DNA of 5,539 nt from a bacterium. GTDB lineage: Bacteria > Patescibacteriota > Saccharimonadia > Saccharimonadales > UBA4665. Positions within the stretch are counted from its first letter, which is position 1. Each line of letters opens with the position of its first letter. Location of the stretch: NCBI GenBank assembly GCA_021788675.1, contig JAJYKI010000052.1, positions 1 to 5,539 of the forward strand, given 5' to 3'. This document shows, piece by piece, positions 1-5,444 of the stretch. Position numbers and translations under genes: made by a program. The notes beneath the pieces are model-generated. The model searched no databases. It saw only the letters and a list, made by a program, of their open reading frames with translations, and had not been told where the DNA came from.

Positions 1-1
1 A

Positions 2-1939
2 CCTAAGGACAAGCAGCTTGCGGCCGCCGAAGCCGGCATATTGCCGTGGCAATTAAGCTCGCCTTTAAGTCGCATGGCAGTATATCCTGGTCAAAATGGC
101 AATCAGCTAATCATTGCCGGCGGACTAACCGCTTCCGGACAATCAGCCAGTGGCATATATACTCTAGATACAACTTCGGGAAGTCTGGCGATGACCGGTA
201 CGCTATCGTCCGCAGTGCATGATGCTGCCAGCTCGACACTGGGCAATTCATATGCACTATTCGGTGGCGGCGATACCAGTTCGGTTAACAACACGGCAGT
301 GTTTGGTCTAAGCGGAACGTTAAATACCAGTGGTAGTTTACCGCAACCAAGGTCTGATGCAACGGCGGTTAAAGTTAATAACAAGGTGTATATTATCGGG
401 GGATATAACGGCACCGCAGGCGATGCTCAGGTTCTGTTTACGAGTGACGGCAAAACTTTTACAAAGTCAGCCAGCCTGCCTATCCCGGTCCGGTACGCAG
501 CGGCTGCACTATCCGGTAATCTTATTTATGTTTTTGGAGGTGAGGCCACTACCGGTTCAAATGCCGGTCAGCCGATTACTTCCGTTCAAATAATTAATAC
601 GTCTAATAATACAGCCTCCGTTTCTAGCATGAAACTGCCGGTTCCTCTGGAAGGAGCCTCGGCTTTTGTAATCAATGGTGAAATATTCCTGGCCGGCGGC
701 CAAAGCAGTGTGCCGGAATCAATTACTCCTGGGGTAGGTACGACTCAGGTGCCGGGTGTGAGCGTTGCCAGTCAATCAGATACGTATAACACGATCTGGG
801 CAATAGATACTGTTTCGAATCAGGTTCTTAAAGCCGGTACTTTGCAATTGCCGGTCGCCTACGCCGGTTCGACCGTATTGGGTTCAAGGGCCTGGCTAAT
901 CGGCGGCGAATATAATGGCACGGTGGTAAGTTCGGTTCAAATGGTAACGCCTAACAGTGCGTTCGGCATAGCTGGACAGCCCGGTGCCGGTTCGCCTTAT
1001 TACGGCGCTAAGTTGATGATTGCCGATCGCGGCAATAACCGAGTGGTGGTTATGAACCCAAGCATGCAAATTACTTGGCAATATCCGTCGGCTAATTCTA
1101 ATACTCAAGCCGCCGGTGGTTTTTACTTCCCGGACGACGCATTTTTTGCTAACCACGGCACAGCCATCATTTCCAACCAGGAGAACAATAATACCATAGT
1201 CGAGATCGGATATCCATCCGGTAAAGTTTTGTGGACATACGGTCATCCGCTGCAAGCCGGTTCAGCAAGCGGCTATCTCAACGCGCCCGATGACGCCTAC
1301 CAGCTAAAGAATAATATAGTCGTAGTGGCCGACGATGTGAACTGCCGGGTATTATTCATAGATCAGGCTACCAAAAAAGTTGTCAGTCAGATTGGCACAA
1401 CGGGTGTCTGTACGCATAATCCAAATGTTTCACTGGGTGCCGTTAATGGCGACACGCCGTTATATGACGGTAATGTGCTACTATCTGAAATTCGTGGTTC
1501 GTGGGTCAGTGAATATACCCCGCAAGGTAAAATGGTCTGGACTGTACAATTACCTATTTCATATCCGTCCGATCCGCAACAGTTAGGTGCTGGTCCGGGC
1601 TTAAACCCCGACAAATATTTAATTGCCGATTATGCCAATCCCGGTGCAATTCTTGAGTTTACCAGGGAAGGAAAAGTACTCTATAGGTATCAAGTTACTT
1701 CCGGTACCGGAATGCTAAAGTACCCATCCTTGGTTGAACTGCTTCCTAGCGGTGTGTTTATGGCCAATGATGATCATCGCGATCGAATGGTAGCAATCGA
1801 TCCTGCGACTAAAGCCTTAGTTTGGCAATACGGCATAACCGACCAGCCTGGAACGACAACCGGCATGATACATAAACCGGACGGCTTCGACATTCTTTTG
1901 CCCAATGGCACTACTCCTACTCACGGTGCGACCCAATAG
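2..1939 (+). CDS. Kelch / NHL-PQQ-like double beta-propeller protein (5' partial)
   Basis: The reading frame is open to the left edge, with 13 codons before the first possible TTG start at 41, so the gene begins outside the window; 645 residues are visible. Residues about 20-320 form a Kelch-type beta-propeller: six blades each carry the paired glycines that end a Kelch strand, at residues 40, 88, 133, 179, 232 and 301 (for example IIGGY, VFGGE, LIGGE). From about residue 335 a second propeller follows, with NHL/PQQ/arylsulfotransferase-like repeats such as LMIADRGNNRVVVMNP, FPDDAFF, APDDAY, DDHRDRMVAIDP and repeated W-Q/T-Y-P/G strand ends. Two nearby cysteines (NCRV and GVCTHNP) could form a disulfide. 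No transmembrane segment or sorting signal is visible at the C-terminus, and the N-terminus that would show export is missing. Function is unknown; propellers of this kind bind ligands or proteins, and an extracytoplasmic location is inference. The 63 bases to the convergent yaaA end hold no convincing terminator, only a 4-bp CAGA/TCTG hairpin at 1945-1955. Confidence 0.85.
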   Translation, partial: PKDKQLAAAEAGILPWQLSSPLSRMAVYPGQNGNQLIIAGGLTASGQSASGIYTLDTTSGSLAMTGTLSSAVHDAASSTLGNSYALFGGGDTSSVNNTAVFGLSGTLNTSGSLPQPRSDATAVKVNNKVYIIGGYNGTAGDAQVLFTSDGKTFTKSASLPIPVRYAAAALSGNLIYVFGGEATTGSNAGQPITSVQIINTSNNTASVSSMKLPVPLEGASAFVINGEIFLAGGQSSVPESITPGVGTTQVPGVSVASQSDTYNTIWAIDTVSNQVLKAGTLQLPVAYAGSTVLGSRAWLIGGEYNGTVVSSVQMVTPNSAFGIAGQPGAGSPYYGAKLMIADRGNNRVVVMNPSMQITWQYPSANSNTQAAGGFYFPDDAFFANHGTAIISNQENNNTIVEIGYPSGKVLWTYGHPLQAGSASGYLNAPDDAYQLKNNIVVVADDVNCRVLFIDQATKKVVSQIGTTGVCTHNPNVSLGAVNGDTPLYDGNVLLSEIRGSWVSEYTPQGKMVWTVQLPISYPSDPQQLGAGPGLNPDKYLIADYANPGAILEFTREGKVLYRYQVTSGTGMLKYPSLVELLPSGVFMANDDHRDRMVAIDPATKALVWQYGITDQPGTTTGMIHKPDGFDILLPNGTTPTHGATQ

Positions 1940-2002
1940 CAAGTCAGACGTTCTGCTAGAAGATATCCTAACAAGTTTCGCCAGATTGCAATTTGTGGAT
2001 TC

Positions 2003-2794
2003 TTATCCGAAGCTTCGAATACTAAGGCCGATGCCTAAAAAATTGTCACATGTATAAACGGGCCGTGTCGCATCATTACTGAGCGAATCTGAGAATGCAT
2101 AGCCTAGTTTATTAAAGTCCCGAATGTCGGCTACATTTTCAATGCGTTGTTTTATCATCCAGTTAGCAAACGCTCCGCGCGCGATTTTGGAGTGAACAGC
2201 CACCTGAACGTAGTCGTTAGAGCCGGCCTGTTTGGTAAGAAAAAGCGGGCTTATAACCGTCTGATTTTTCAAATAAGGTAGTATGGCTTTGGCGTATTCC
2301 TGACTCGTTAAGTTGATTATATCGGCTTCAGGATCCAGTGTATCGGCTATGCTGTGTCCCCAGAACTGGTAAAGATTTTTAAATTCGTCAATGCTTAGTT
2401 TGTAGCCCATTTCCAAGCGGTAAGGATGTATTAGGTCCAATGGCTTCAATATGCCATACAGCGCGGACAAAATTCTTAAGTGCCCCTCGGCATATATCCG
2501 GTCATCGGCGCTAAAAGATTGAGCCTGTAGGCCGCTGTAGATATCGCCTTTAAATACGTCTATAGCAGCCGACCCGGTAGATTTTTGCGTACTCCAGCTG
2601 TGAATAGTTTTATATGTATTCTCGGCTAAACTTGGCGATAGATGCATCAAATTTTCAATCTCGTTAACAGATAATCTCAAGAGTACAGCGTTGATGCGCA
2701 CGGCAGACTCAAGCAGCATCGGACTGGTTCCGTCTTCAGTCTGGGGTTCTAATGCTTTTTGGGTTTTAGACGAATGCAAAATTGTTATAATCAT
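2003..2794 (-). CDS. yaaA: Peroxide stress protein YaaA (DUF328 family)
   Basis: The 263-residue product matches the usual YaaA length (about 250-260). Family hallmarks are visible in order: an N-terminal SSKT at residues 8-11, where most members have SPAKT; A-x-x-x-F-x-G-D-x-Y at 77-86; the diagnostic block LRILSALYGILKPLDLIHPY (106-125) followed by RLEMG; LYQFWG at 141-146; INLTSQEYAKAI at 160-171; and SKIARGAF near 202-209. In Escherichia coli, YaaA lowers unincorporated intracellular iron during hydrogen peroxide stress and so limits Fenton damage; its fold has a helix-hairpin-helix and binds DNA. The protein has no signal peptide and should be cytosolic. The ATG overlaps the TGA of the upstream S51 gene (ATGA), which indicates one transcript and translational coupling; the only purine-rich stretch upstream is too distant to be a good ribosome site. 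The family assignment is firm, but the role in this organism is inferred from E. coli. Confidence 0.93.
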   Translation of the reverse strand: MIITILHSSKTQKALEPQTEDGTSPMLLESAVRINAVLLRLSVNEIENLMHLSPSLAENTYKTIHSWSTQKSTGSAAIDVFKGDIYSGLQAQSFSADDRIYAEGHLRILSALYGILKPLDLIHPYRLEMGYKLSIDEFKNLYQFWGHSIADTLDPEADIINLTSQEYAKAILPYLKNQTVISPLFLTKQAGSNDYVQVAVHSKIARGAFANWMIKQRIENVADIRDFNKLGYAFSDSLSNDATRPVYTCDNFLGIGLSIRSFG

Positions 2795-3444
2795 CGGTCG
2801 TGGATTTCTACCTCACCCCGTCCCAAAATTTTATTGCCGGAAGGAGTGAAGATGATCGCGGTGTCCTCATCTATGCCAAGCCACTGGAATGTGTCGTTAA
2901 ATGAGAAAATTTTCTGAAATAACTTTTGATGCTGTTTGAAACGATCGAAGTGCGGAAATACGACGTAATCTATTAATCCGAAAGCTTTGGTCCAGCCGAC
3001 GTCTTTGCTTGATAATATGGCTCGGAACGGATACTTTAGGATGTGCGAGCCTAAAACCATTGCTCCGGCCGAACTGCCGGCCAGCAAGACGCCGTCACCT
3101 AGCCTATTAATTAATGTGTGCCAAAGCCGACTGCCGTTTAAAACGTCAAACAAGTAATTCGGGTCACCGCCGGAAAAGAAAACGCAGTCAACGTCAGTGA
3201 TAAGCTCTACCAAATCAGGGTTATTAGCGTCAATCCGGTTGTATATATCTACCGGTACGACTTTTATGTCAAAAGCCGCATAGTGACTGATGGCCATGTC
3301 GATCCATTTGCGGGCATCTTTTTCGCGTCCGGCCGCGGCAGGTATAACCGCCAGGCTTTTTATACTAAAAGTGTCTATTAAATATTGATCTATGCTTTTC
3401 ACTGCGTCGGTGAATTCGCCGGAGCCGAATAGTGCAATGTTCAT
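2791..3444 (-). CDS. S51-family serine peptidase / type 1 glutamine amidotransferase-like protein
   Basis: The 217-residue product belongs to the peptidase E / cyanophycinase group (class I glutamine amidotransferase-like fold). Visible elements are an N-terminal Rossmann-like strand MNIALFGSGEF, AVIPAAAGRE at 32-41, the glycine-rich VFFSGGDPNYLF at 88-99, the nucleophile elbow GSSAGA (Ser125), FPHFDR with His165, and LGIDEDTA with Glu193. Ser125, His165 and Glu193 fit the Ser-His-Glu/Asp triad of this family. Characterised relatives are an Asp-X dipeptidase (PepE) and cyanophycinase. The substrate here cannot be read from sequence, and a non-hydrolytic role is possible. No signal peptide is seen, so it is probably cytosolic. 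I chose ATG 3444 because the family's first strand begins there. A TTG at 3462 would add six residues (MLIFIV) and a GTG at 3447 would add one. The stop overlaps yaaA by 4 bases, so the two are cotranscribed. Confidence 0.87.
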   Translation of the reverse strand: MNIALFGSGEFTDAVKSIDQYLIDTFSIKSLAVIPAAAGREKDARKWIDMAISHYAAFDIKVVPVDIYNRIDANNPDLVELITDVDCVFFSGGDPNYLFDVLNGSRLWHTLINRLGDGVLLAGSSAGAMVLGSHILKYPFRAILSSKDVGWTKAFGLIDYVVFPHFDRFKQHQKLFQKIFSFNDTFQWLGIDEDTAIIFTPSGNKILGRGEVEIHDR

Positions 3445-3466
3445 CACTATAAATATTAGCAAACTA

Positions 3467-3496
3467 TTTAGAACAAGGTCGCAAAGATACTATAAT
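3467..3496 (+). promoter_or_regulatory. Sigma-70-type promoter candidate for msrB-msrA
   Basis: A perfect -10 hexamer TATAAT lies at 3491-3496, with a weak -35 (TTTAGA, 3467-3472, four of six matches to TTGACA) 18 bases upstream. Transcription would begin near 3503, only about 8 bases before the chosen msrB ATG at 3511. That gives a nearly leaderless message which would lack the SD-like AGGTGA lying directly after the -10. Confidence 0.5.
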
Positions 3497-3502
3497 AGGT
3501 GA
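3497..3502 (+). promoter_or_regulatory. Shine-Dalgarno-like AGGTGA before msrB
   Basis: AGGTGA is complementary to the usual anti-SD end of 16S rRNA and stands 8 bases before ATG 3511, which favours that start over GTG 3499 or ATG 3520. It directly abuts the TATAAT, so it can act only if transcription starts further upstream than that -10 implies. Confidence 0.4.
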
Positions 3503-3510
3503 CAGATATT

Positions 3511-3930
3511 ATGATTAATATGAGCGATGAAGACTGGCAGAAAAAGTTAAGCTCTGACCAGTTCAAAGTTTTACGACAAAAGGCTACCGAACCCCCATTC
3601 AGTGGTAAATTTGATGATTTTTGGAAGGAAGGCGTATATAAGTGTGCGGCCTGCGGTGAAGTCCTGTTTACCTCTGATACAAAATTTGATGCGGCGTGTG
3701 GCTGGCCAAGTTTTTGGACAGCGGTTGACGATACTAAAATCAAATTAGTGCCGGATTATTCTCACGGCATGATTAGAACTGAGGTGCAGTGCGGTAATTG
3801 CGGCGGGCATCTAGGGCATGTTTTCGATGATGGTCCTAAGGAACATGGCGGTCAGAGATACTGCATAAATTCAATTTCACTGGACTTTGAAGACGCTAAA
3901 GCTAAGGCCGGTAATGAATCCGGAAGCTAA
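3511..3930 (+). CDS. msrB: Peptide-methionine (R)-S-oxide reductase MsrB
   Basis: The 139-residue product reduces the R diastereomer of methionine sulfoxide in proteins, using thioredoxin or a similar donor. It is a full-length single-domain MsrB. The opening block DFWKEGVYKCAACG carries the first zinc pair CxxC (Cys45, Cys48). Then come FDAACGWPSFW with Cys63, the usual resolving cysteine, SHGMIRTEVQCGNC with the second zinc pair (Cys94, Cys97), GGHLGHVFDDGP, and RYCINS with the catalytic cysteine (Cys118). All key residues are intact. There is no signal peptide, so it should be cytosolic. ATG 3511 was chosen for the AGGTGA 8 bases upstream; GTG 3499 and ATG 3520 remain possible and change only the poorly conserved N-terminus. 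It overlaps msrA by 17 bases, which indicates a two-gene operon in which translation is coupled. Confidence 0.95.
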   Translation: MINMSDEDWQKKLSSDQFKVLRQKATEPPFSGKFDDFWKEGVYKCAACGEVLFTSDTKFDAACGWPSFWTAVDDTKIKLVPDYSHGMIRTEVQCGNCGGHLGHVFDDGPKEHGGQRYCINSISLDFEDAKAKAGNESGS

Positions 3931-4468
3931 TCTGGAGACCGCGATATTAGGCGGCGGCTGCTTCTGGTGCCTGGAAGCTGCCTACCAGATGGTAAATGGC
4001 GTAGTTGATGTCCGCTCAGGTTATAGTGGCGGTGATGTGACTAGTCCGACCTACGAACAGGTATGCAGCGGCAAAGCCGGTCATGCAGAAGTCGTACAGA
4101 TAAAATTCGACAGCCGCATTATTAGTTACGAAGATATATTAGATATATTCTGGGTAATTCACGATCCTACAACCCTAAATCGACAGGGCAACGACGTTGG
4201 CACGCAATATCGTTCGGTTATTTTTTATATGAACGATATTCAAAAGGAAGTTGCCAAAAAGTCGATAAAAGCAGTCGCTAAGCTATGGACCGATCCAATC
4301 GTGACCGAGCTTCGCCTTTTTCAAAAATTTTATCCGGCCGAAAACTACCACAAAGACTACTTTACGCGTAACCCTGAAAACGCTTACTGCCAGCTAATCA
4401 TTAATCCTAAATTAAATAAACTAAGATCTAAATTTCGTGACAAGTTAATTACGCCTACTAAATTATAA
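3914..4468 (+). CDS. msrA: Peptide-methionine (S)-S-oxide reductase MsrA
   Basis: The 184-residue product reduces the S diastereomer of methionine sulfoxide and complements MsrB encoded just upstream. It opens with the active-site motif GGGCFWC (catalytic Cys16, with Cys19). Further family blocks are VRSGYSGGD (33-41), GKAGHAEVVQI (53-63) with the conserved Glu59, HDPTT (83-87), RQGNDVGTQYRSVIFY (90-105), FYPAENYHKDYF (139-150) and NPENAYCQLIINPK (153-166), where Cys159 is the likely resolving residue. It is a full-length cytosolic enzyme. ATG 3914 was chosen because the conserved core begins only 9 residues later; the in-frame TTG at 3887 lies deep in msrB and would add nine unconserved residues. 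The start lies inside msrB, 17 bases before that gene's stop, and only a poor AAGG lies upstream, so translation probably depends on ribosomes finishing msrB. Confidence 0.95.
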   Translation: MNPEANLETAILGGGCFWCLEAAYQMVNGVVDVRSGYSGGDVTSPTYEQVCSGKAGHAEVVQIKFDSRIISYEDILDIFWVIHDPTTLNRQGNDVGTQYRSVIFYMNDIQKEVAKKSIKAVAKLWTDPIVTELRLFQKFYPAENYHKDYFTRNPENAYCQLIINPKLNKLRSKFRDKLITPTKL

Positions 4469-4487
4469 AATCTAACAATTTAAGATT
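4469..4487 (-). terminator. Weak AT-rich hairpin between convergent genes
   Basis: AATCT (4469-4473) and its complement AGATT (4483-4487) flank a 9-base loop in the 24-base gap between the msrA stop and the end of the nucleotidyltransferase gene. Read on the minus strand, the stem is followed by TTATAATTT, a broken T-tract. The 5-bp stem has a single G-C pair, so termination strength is doubtful. No stronger candidate is present in the gap. Confidence 0.25.
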
Positions 4488-4492
4488 AGTTA

Positions 4493-4966
4493 TTAATTTC
4501 CAAGTTCTAATATCCGATTTATGATCGAAGTAGTTGAGGGCTCCGGGTTCATGCGATCCAAAATAACGAACTTTGATCGATCGATAATGTTATAGAAACG
4601 CGGATCCGGCCCGTCTGTTACGTAATGGTCCGGTTTTAATTTAGCTAATATCTCTTTATATATATGGTCAATCTGGTCTGGTTCTGATTTAGAGGGATCA
4701 ATAAACACATAGTCCACTATCTTTAGACTATCCAGCATGCGTGCACGATCGTTTTCATTTATAATCGGTCGTTTGACTCCTTTGCGCGCCTTAACTCTCT
4801 TGTCGCCGCTAAGCAGTACCACGACTATATCGCCGTGGGAACTTACTTTATTTAGATAATTCAAATGTCCGTTATGCAGCAGATCAAAAGTACCAGATGT
4901 CAGCACGATTGTCTTATCTAAGTGCTTTTGCCTTATTTGTTCTAGATCATCAAGCTTTATTATCAC
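4493..4966 (-). CDS. Adenylyltransferase/cytidylyltransferase family protein (TagD/RfaE2-like)
   Basis: The 157-residue product is a single nucleotidyltransferase domain of the HIGH superfamily that joins a sugar- or polyol-phosphate to AMP or CMP. The signature SGTFDLLHNGH spans residues 24-34 (His31, Gly33 and His34 form the nucleotide-binding loop). RKGVKRPIINENDRARML (61-78) is the basic RxPxxxxxDRxxxL element typical of RfaE domain II and glycerol-3-phosphate cytidylyltransferases, and STTSIINRI at 144-152 is the C-terminal substrate/nucleotide loop. The family feeds heptose or teichoic-type surface polymers, but sequence alone does not decide between ADP-heptose-like and CDP-glycerol-like substrates. 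The start is GTG 4966 with no Shine-Dalgarno upstream and no ATG nearby. It is convergent with msrA and appears to be a single-gene unit. No kinase domain is fused, unlike HldE. Confidence 0.88.
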   Translation of the reverse strand: MIIKLDDLEQIRQKHLDKTIVLTSGTFDLLHNGHLNYLNKVSSHGDIVVVLLSGDKRVKARKGVKRPIINENDRARMLDSLKIVDYVFIDPSKSEPDQIDHIYKEILAKLKPDHYVTDGPDPRFYNIIDRSKFVILDRMNPEPSTTSIINRILELGN

Positions 4967-4998
4967 GCTTTAATTTTAGCAAAAAATACTGGTCTTAA

Positions 4999-5104
4999 TA
5001 GTGGCCTATGGCAAGTCTATCGTAGAAATATCTTACCAATATTATTACCAATTTATTCTTTTATTGGTGACAGTACACCCGTAAGACGTAATAGAGGGCC
5101 ACTG
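4999..5104 (+). repeat. Nested inverted repeats in a gene-free stretch, possible structured RNA or small element
   Basis: The 239 bases from 4967 to 5205 hold no ORF of note, but several complementary segments nest symmetrically. The outer pair AGTGGCC (5000-5006) / GGCCACT (5097-5103) becomes 9 bp with a G-U pair at each end (4999/5104, 5007/5096). Inside it are CTTAC (5032-5036) / GTAAG (5081-5085) and TTACCAAT (5045-5052) / ATTGGTGA (5063-5070), plus a side hairpin TCTA-TCG-TAGA (5016-5026). The G-U pairs work only in plus-strand RNA. I recognise no known RNA family, and there is no tRNA-like T-loop. It could also be a decayed miniature element, but no target duplication is visible at its ends. 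Confidence 0.35.
5033..5070. repeat. Three TTACCAAT half-sites, two direct and one inverted
   Basis: TTACCAAT occurs at 5033-5040 and again at 5045-5052, twelve bases apart start to start, about one helical turn. A 7-of-8 inverted copy (ATTGGTGA) lies at 5063-5070. Such spacing suits cooperative binding of a dimeric regulator upstream of the nucleotidyltransferase gene (minus) or the right-end genes (plus), but it could also be only the arms of a hairpin. Confidence 0.35.
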
Positions 5105-5121
5105 AAGCTTTACAGACATAC

Positions 5122-5134
5122 GCGCTTAAAGTGC
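5122..5134. repeat. Short imperfect palindrome
   Basis: GCGCTTAAAGTGC folds as a 5-bp stem with one G-T pair around a three-base loop. It is the only other dyad noticed between the nested repeats and the promoter candidate at 5169. It is short enough to be chance. Confidence 0.2.
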
Positions 5135-5168
5135 TAAAAGATAATTATGAAATAACCATTAAAACGTA

Positions 5169-5197
5169 TTGTTAAGAATATAAGCATTTGATATAGA
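5169..5197 (+). promoter_or_regulatory. Promoter candidate for the small coiled-coil ORF
   Basis: TTGTTA (5169-5174, four of six matches to the -35 consensus) is followed after 17 bases by TATAGA (5192-5197, five of six matches to the -10). Transcription would start near 5204, two bases before the ATG at 5206, again giving a leaderless or nearly leaderless message like that predicted for msrB. No Shine-Dalgarno sequence precedes this ATG. Confidence 0.4.
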
Positions 5198-5205
5198 ATA
5201 TATAT

Positions 5206-5364
5206 ATGAGTCAAGATCAATTTACGCAGTTGTTCAAATATATGGAGAAGCGTTTTGATGAAGTAGATAAAAAATTTGAAGAAGCTAAGACGGATAGGGC
5301 AGATATACGTGGCGCAATAGCAGAGTTAAGCGCACAAGTAAGGGATTATCACAATGAGATGTAA
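5206..5364 (+). CDS. Small coiled-coil protein, probably truncated by an in-frame TAA
   Basis: This ORF encodes 52 residues starting MSQDQFTQLFKYMEKRFDEV and ending VRDYHNEM before TAA at 5362. It is rich in charged residues with hydrophobics at heptad-like spacing, so nearly all of it should form one amphipathic helix or coiled coil. It has no signal peptide or membrane segment and should be cytosolic. It resembles short coiled-coil proteins of unknown function that I recall from Saccharibacteria, which normally continue past the VRDYH block with another helix. Here the frame continues beyond the stop with FMSHQMDKLRDAIL, exactly the kind of helix expected, so the TAA looks like a nonsense mutation (for example from TTA, Leu). 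It could still be made as a short functional peptide. ATG 5206 is the first start, and the frame upstream of it is AT-rich and not coding-like. Confidence 0.6.
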   Translation: MSQDQFTQLFKYMEKRFDEVDKKFEEAKTDRADIRGAIAELSAQVRDYHNEM

Positions 5365-5412
5365 TTTATGTCTCATCAAATGGACAAACTACGAGATGCT
5401 ATTCTGAAGAAA
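5365..5412 (+). pseudogene. Orphaned C-terminal helix of the coiled-coil ORF
   Basis: Directly after the TAA, in the same frame, the codons read FMSHQMDKLRDAILKK, which continues the coiled-coil pattern. Beyond about 5412 the frame changes character to cysteine-, isoleucine- and histidine-rich residues and ends at TAG 5533, while a different frame becomes coding-like. The tail has therefore probably been lost by frameshift or rearrangement as well. Re-initiation at ATG 5368 is possible but has no ribosome site. Confidence 0.4.
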
Positions 5413-5444
5413 CCCTATGCGAAGGTTGTAATACATGGAATAAT

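Larger units (their letters stand above)
3445..3510. promoter_or_regulatory. Short divergent control region between the S51-yaaA and msrB-msrA units
   Basis: Only 66 bases separate the two divergent ATG codons (3444 on minus, 3511 on plus), so both transcription units must share this AT-rich gap for their promoters and any operator. On the plus strand it holds a consensus TATAAT. On the minus strand a weak TTGCGA (complement of 3479-3484) stands 18 bases before GCTAAT (complement of 3455-3460), which would start a transcript almost at the ATG. No clear dyad operator was found. Co-regulation of the two arms is inference from the spacing and the shared oxidative-stress theme. Confidence 0.55.

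Noticed and set aside
330..593. 87-residue plus-strand ORF inside the propeller gene
   Set aside because: It is out of frame with the Kelch repeats and has unlikely composition, so it is not supported.
896..1255. 119-residue minus-strand ORF inside the propeller gene
   Set aside because: It is antisense to a clearly repeat-structured coding frame, with no recognisable motif or ribosome site; it is a shadow ORF.
2008..2017. Perfect palindrome CGAAGCTTCG near the end of yaaA as a terminator or operator
   Set aside because: It lies within the coding end of yaaA, has no hairpin loop and no T-tract after it on either strand, and a 10-base palindrome can arise by chance.
3468..3743. 91-residue minus-strand ORF over msrB
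   Set aside because: It is antisense to the intact zinc- and cysteine-motif coding of msrB and has no features of its own.
4967..5205. tRNA or known riboswitch in the gene-free stretch
   Set aside because: No T-loop GTTCRA, acceptor-stem pairing with CCA, or recognisable riboswitch core was found, only the nested inverted repeats.
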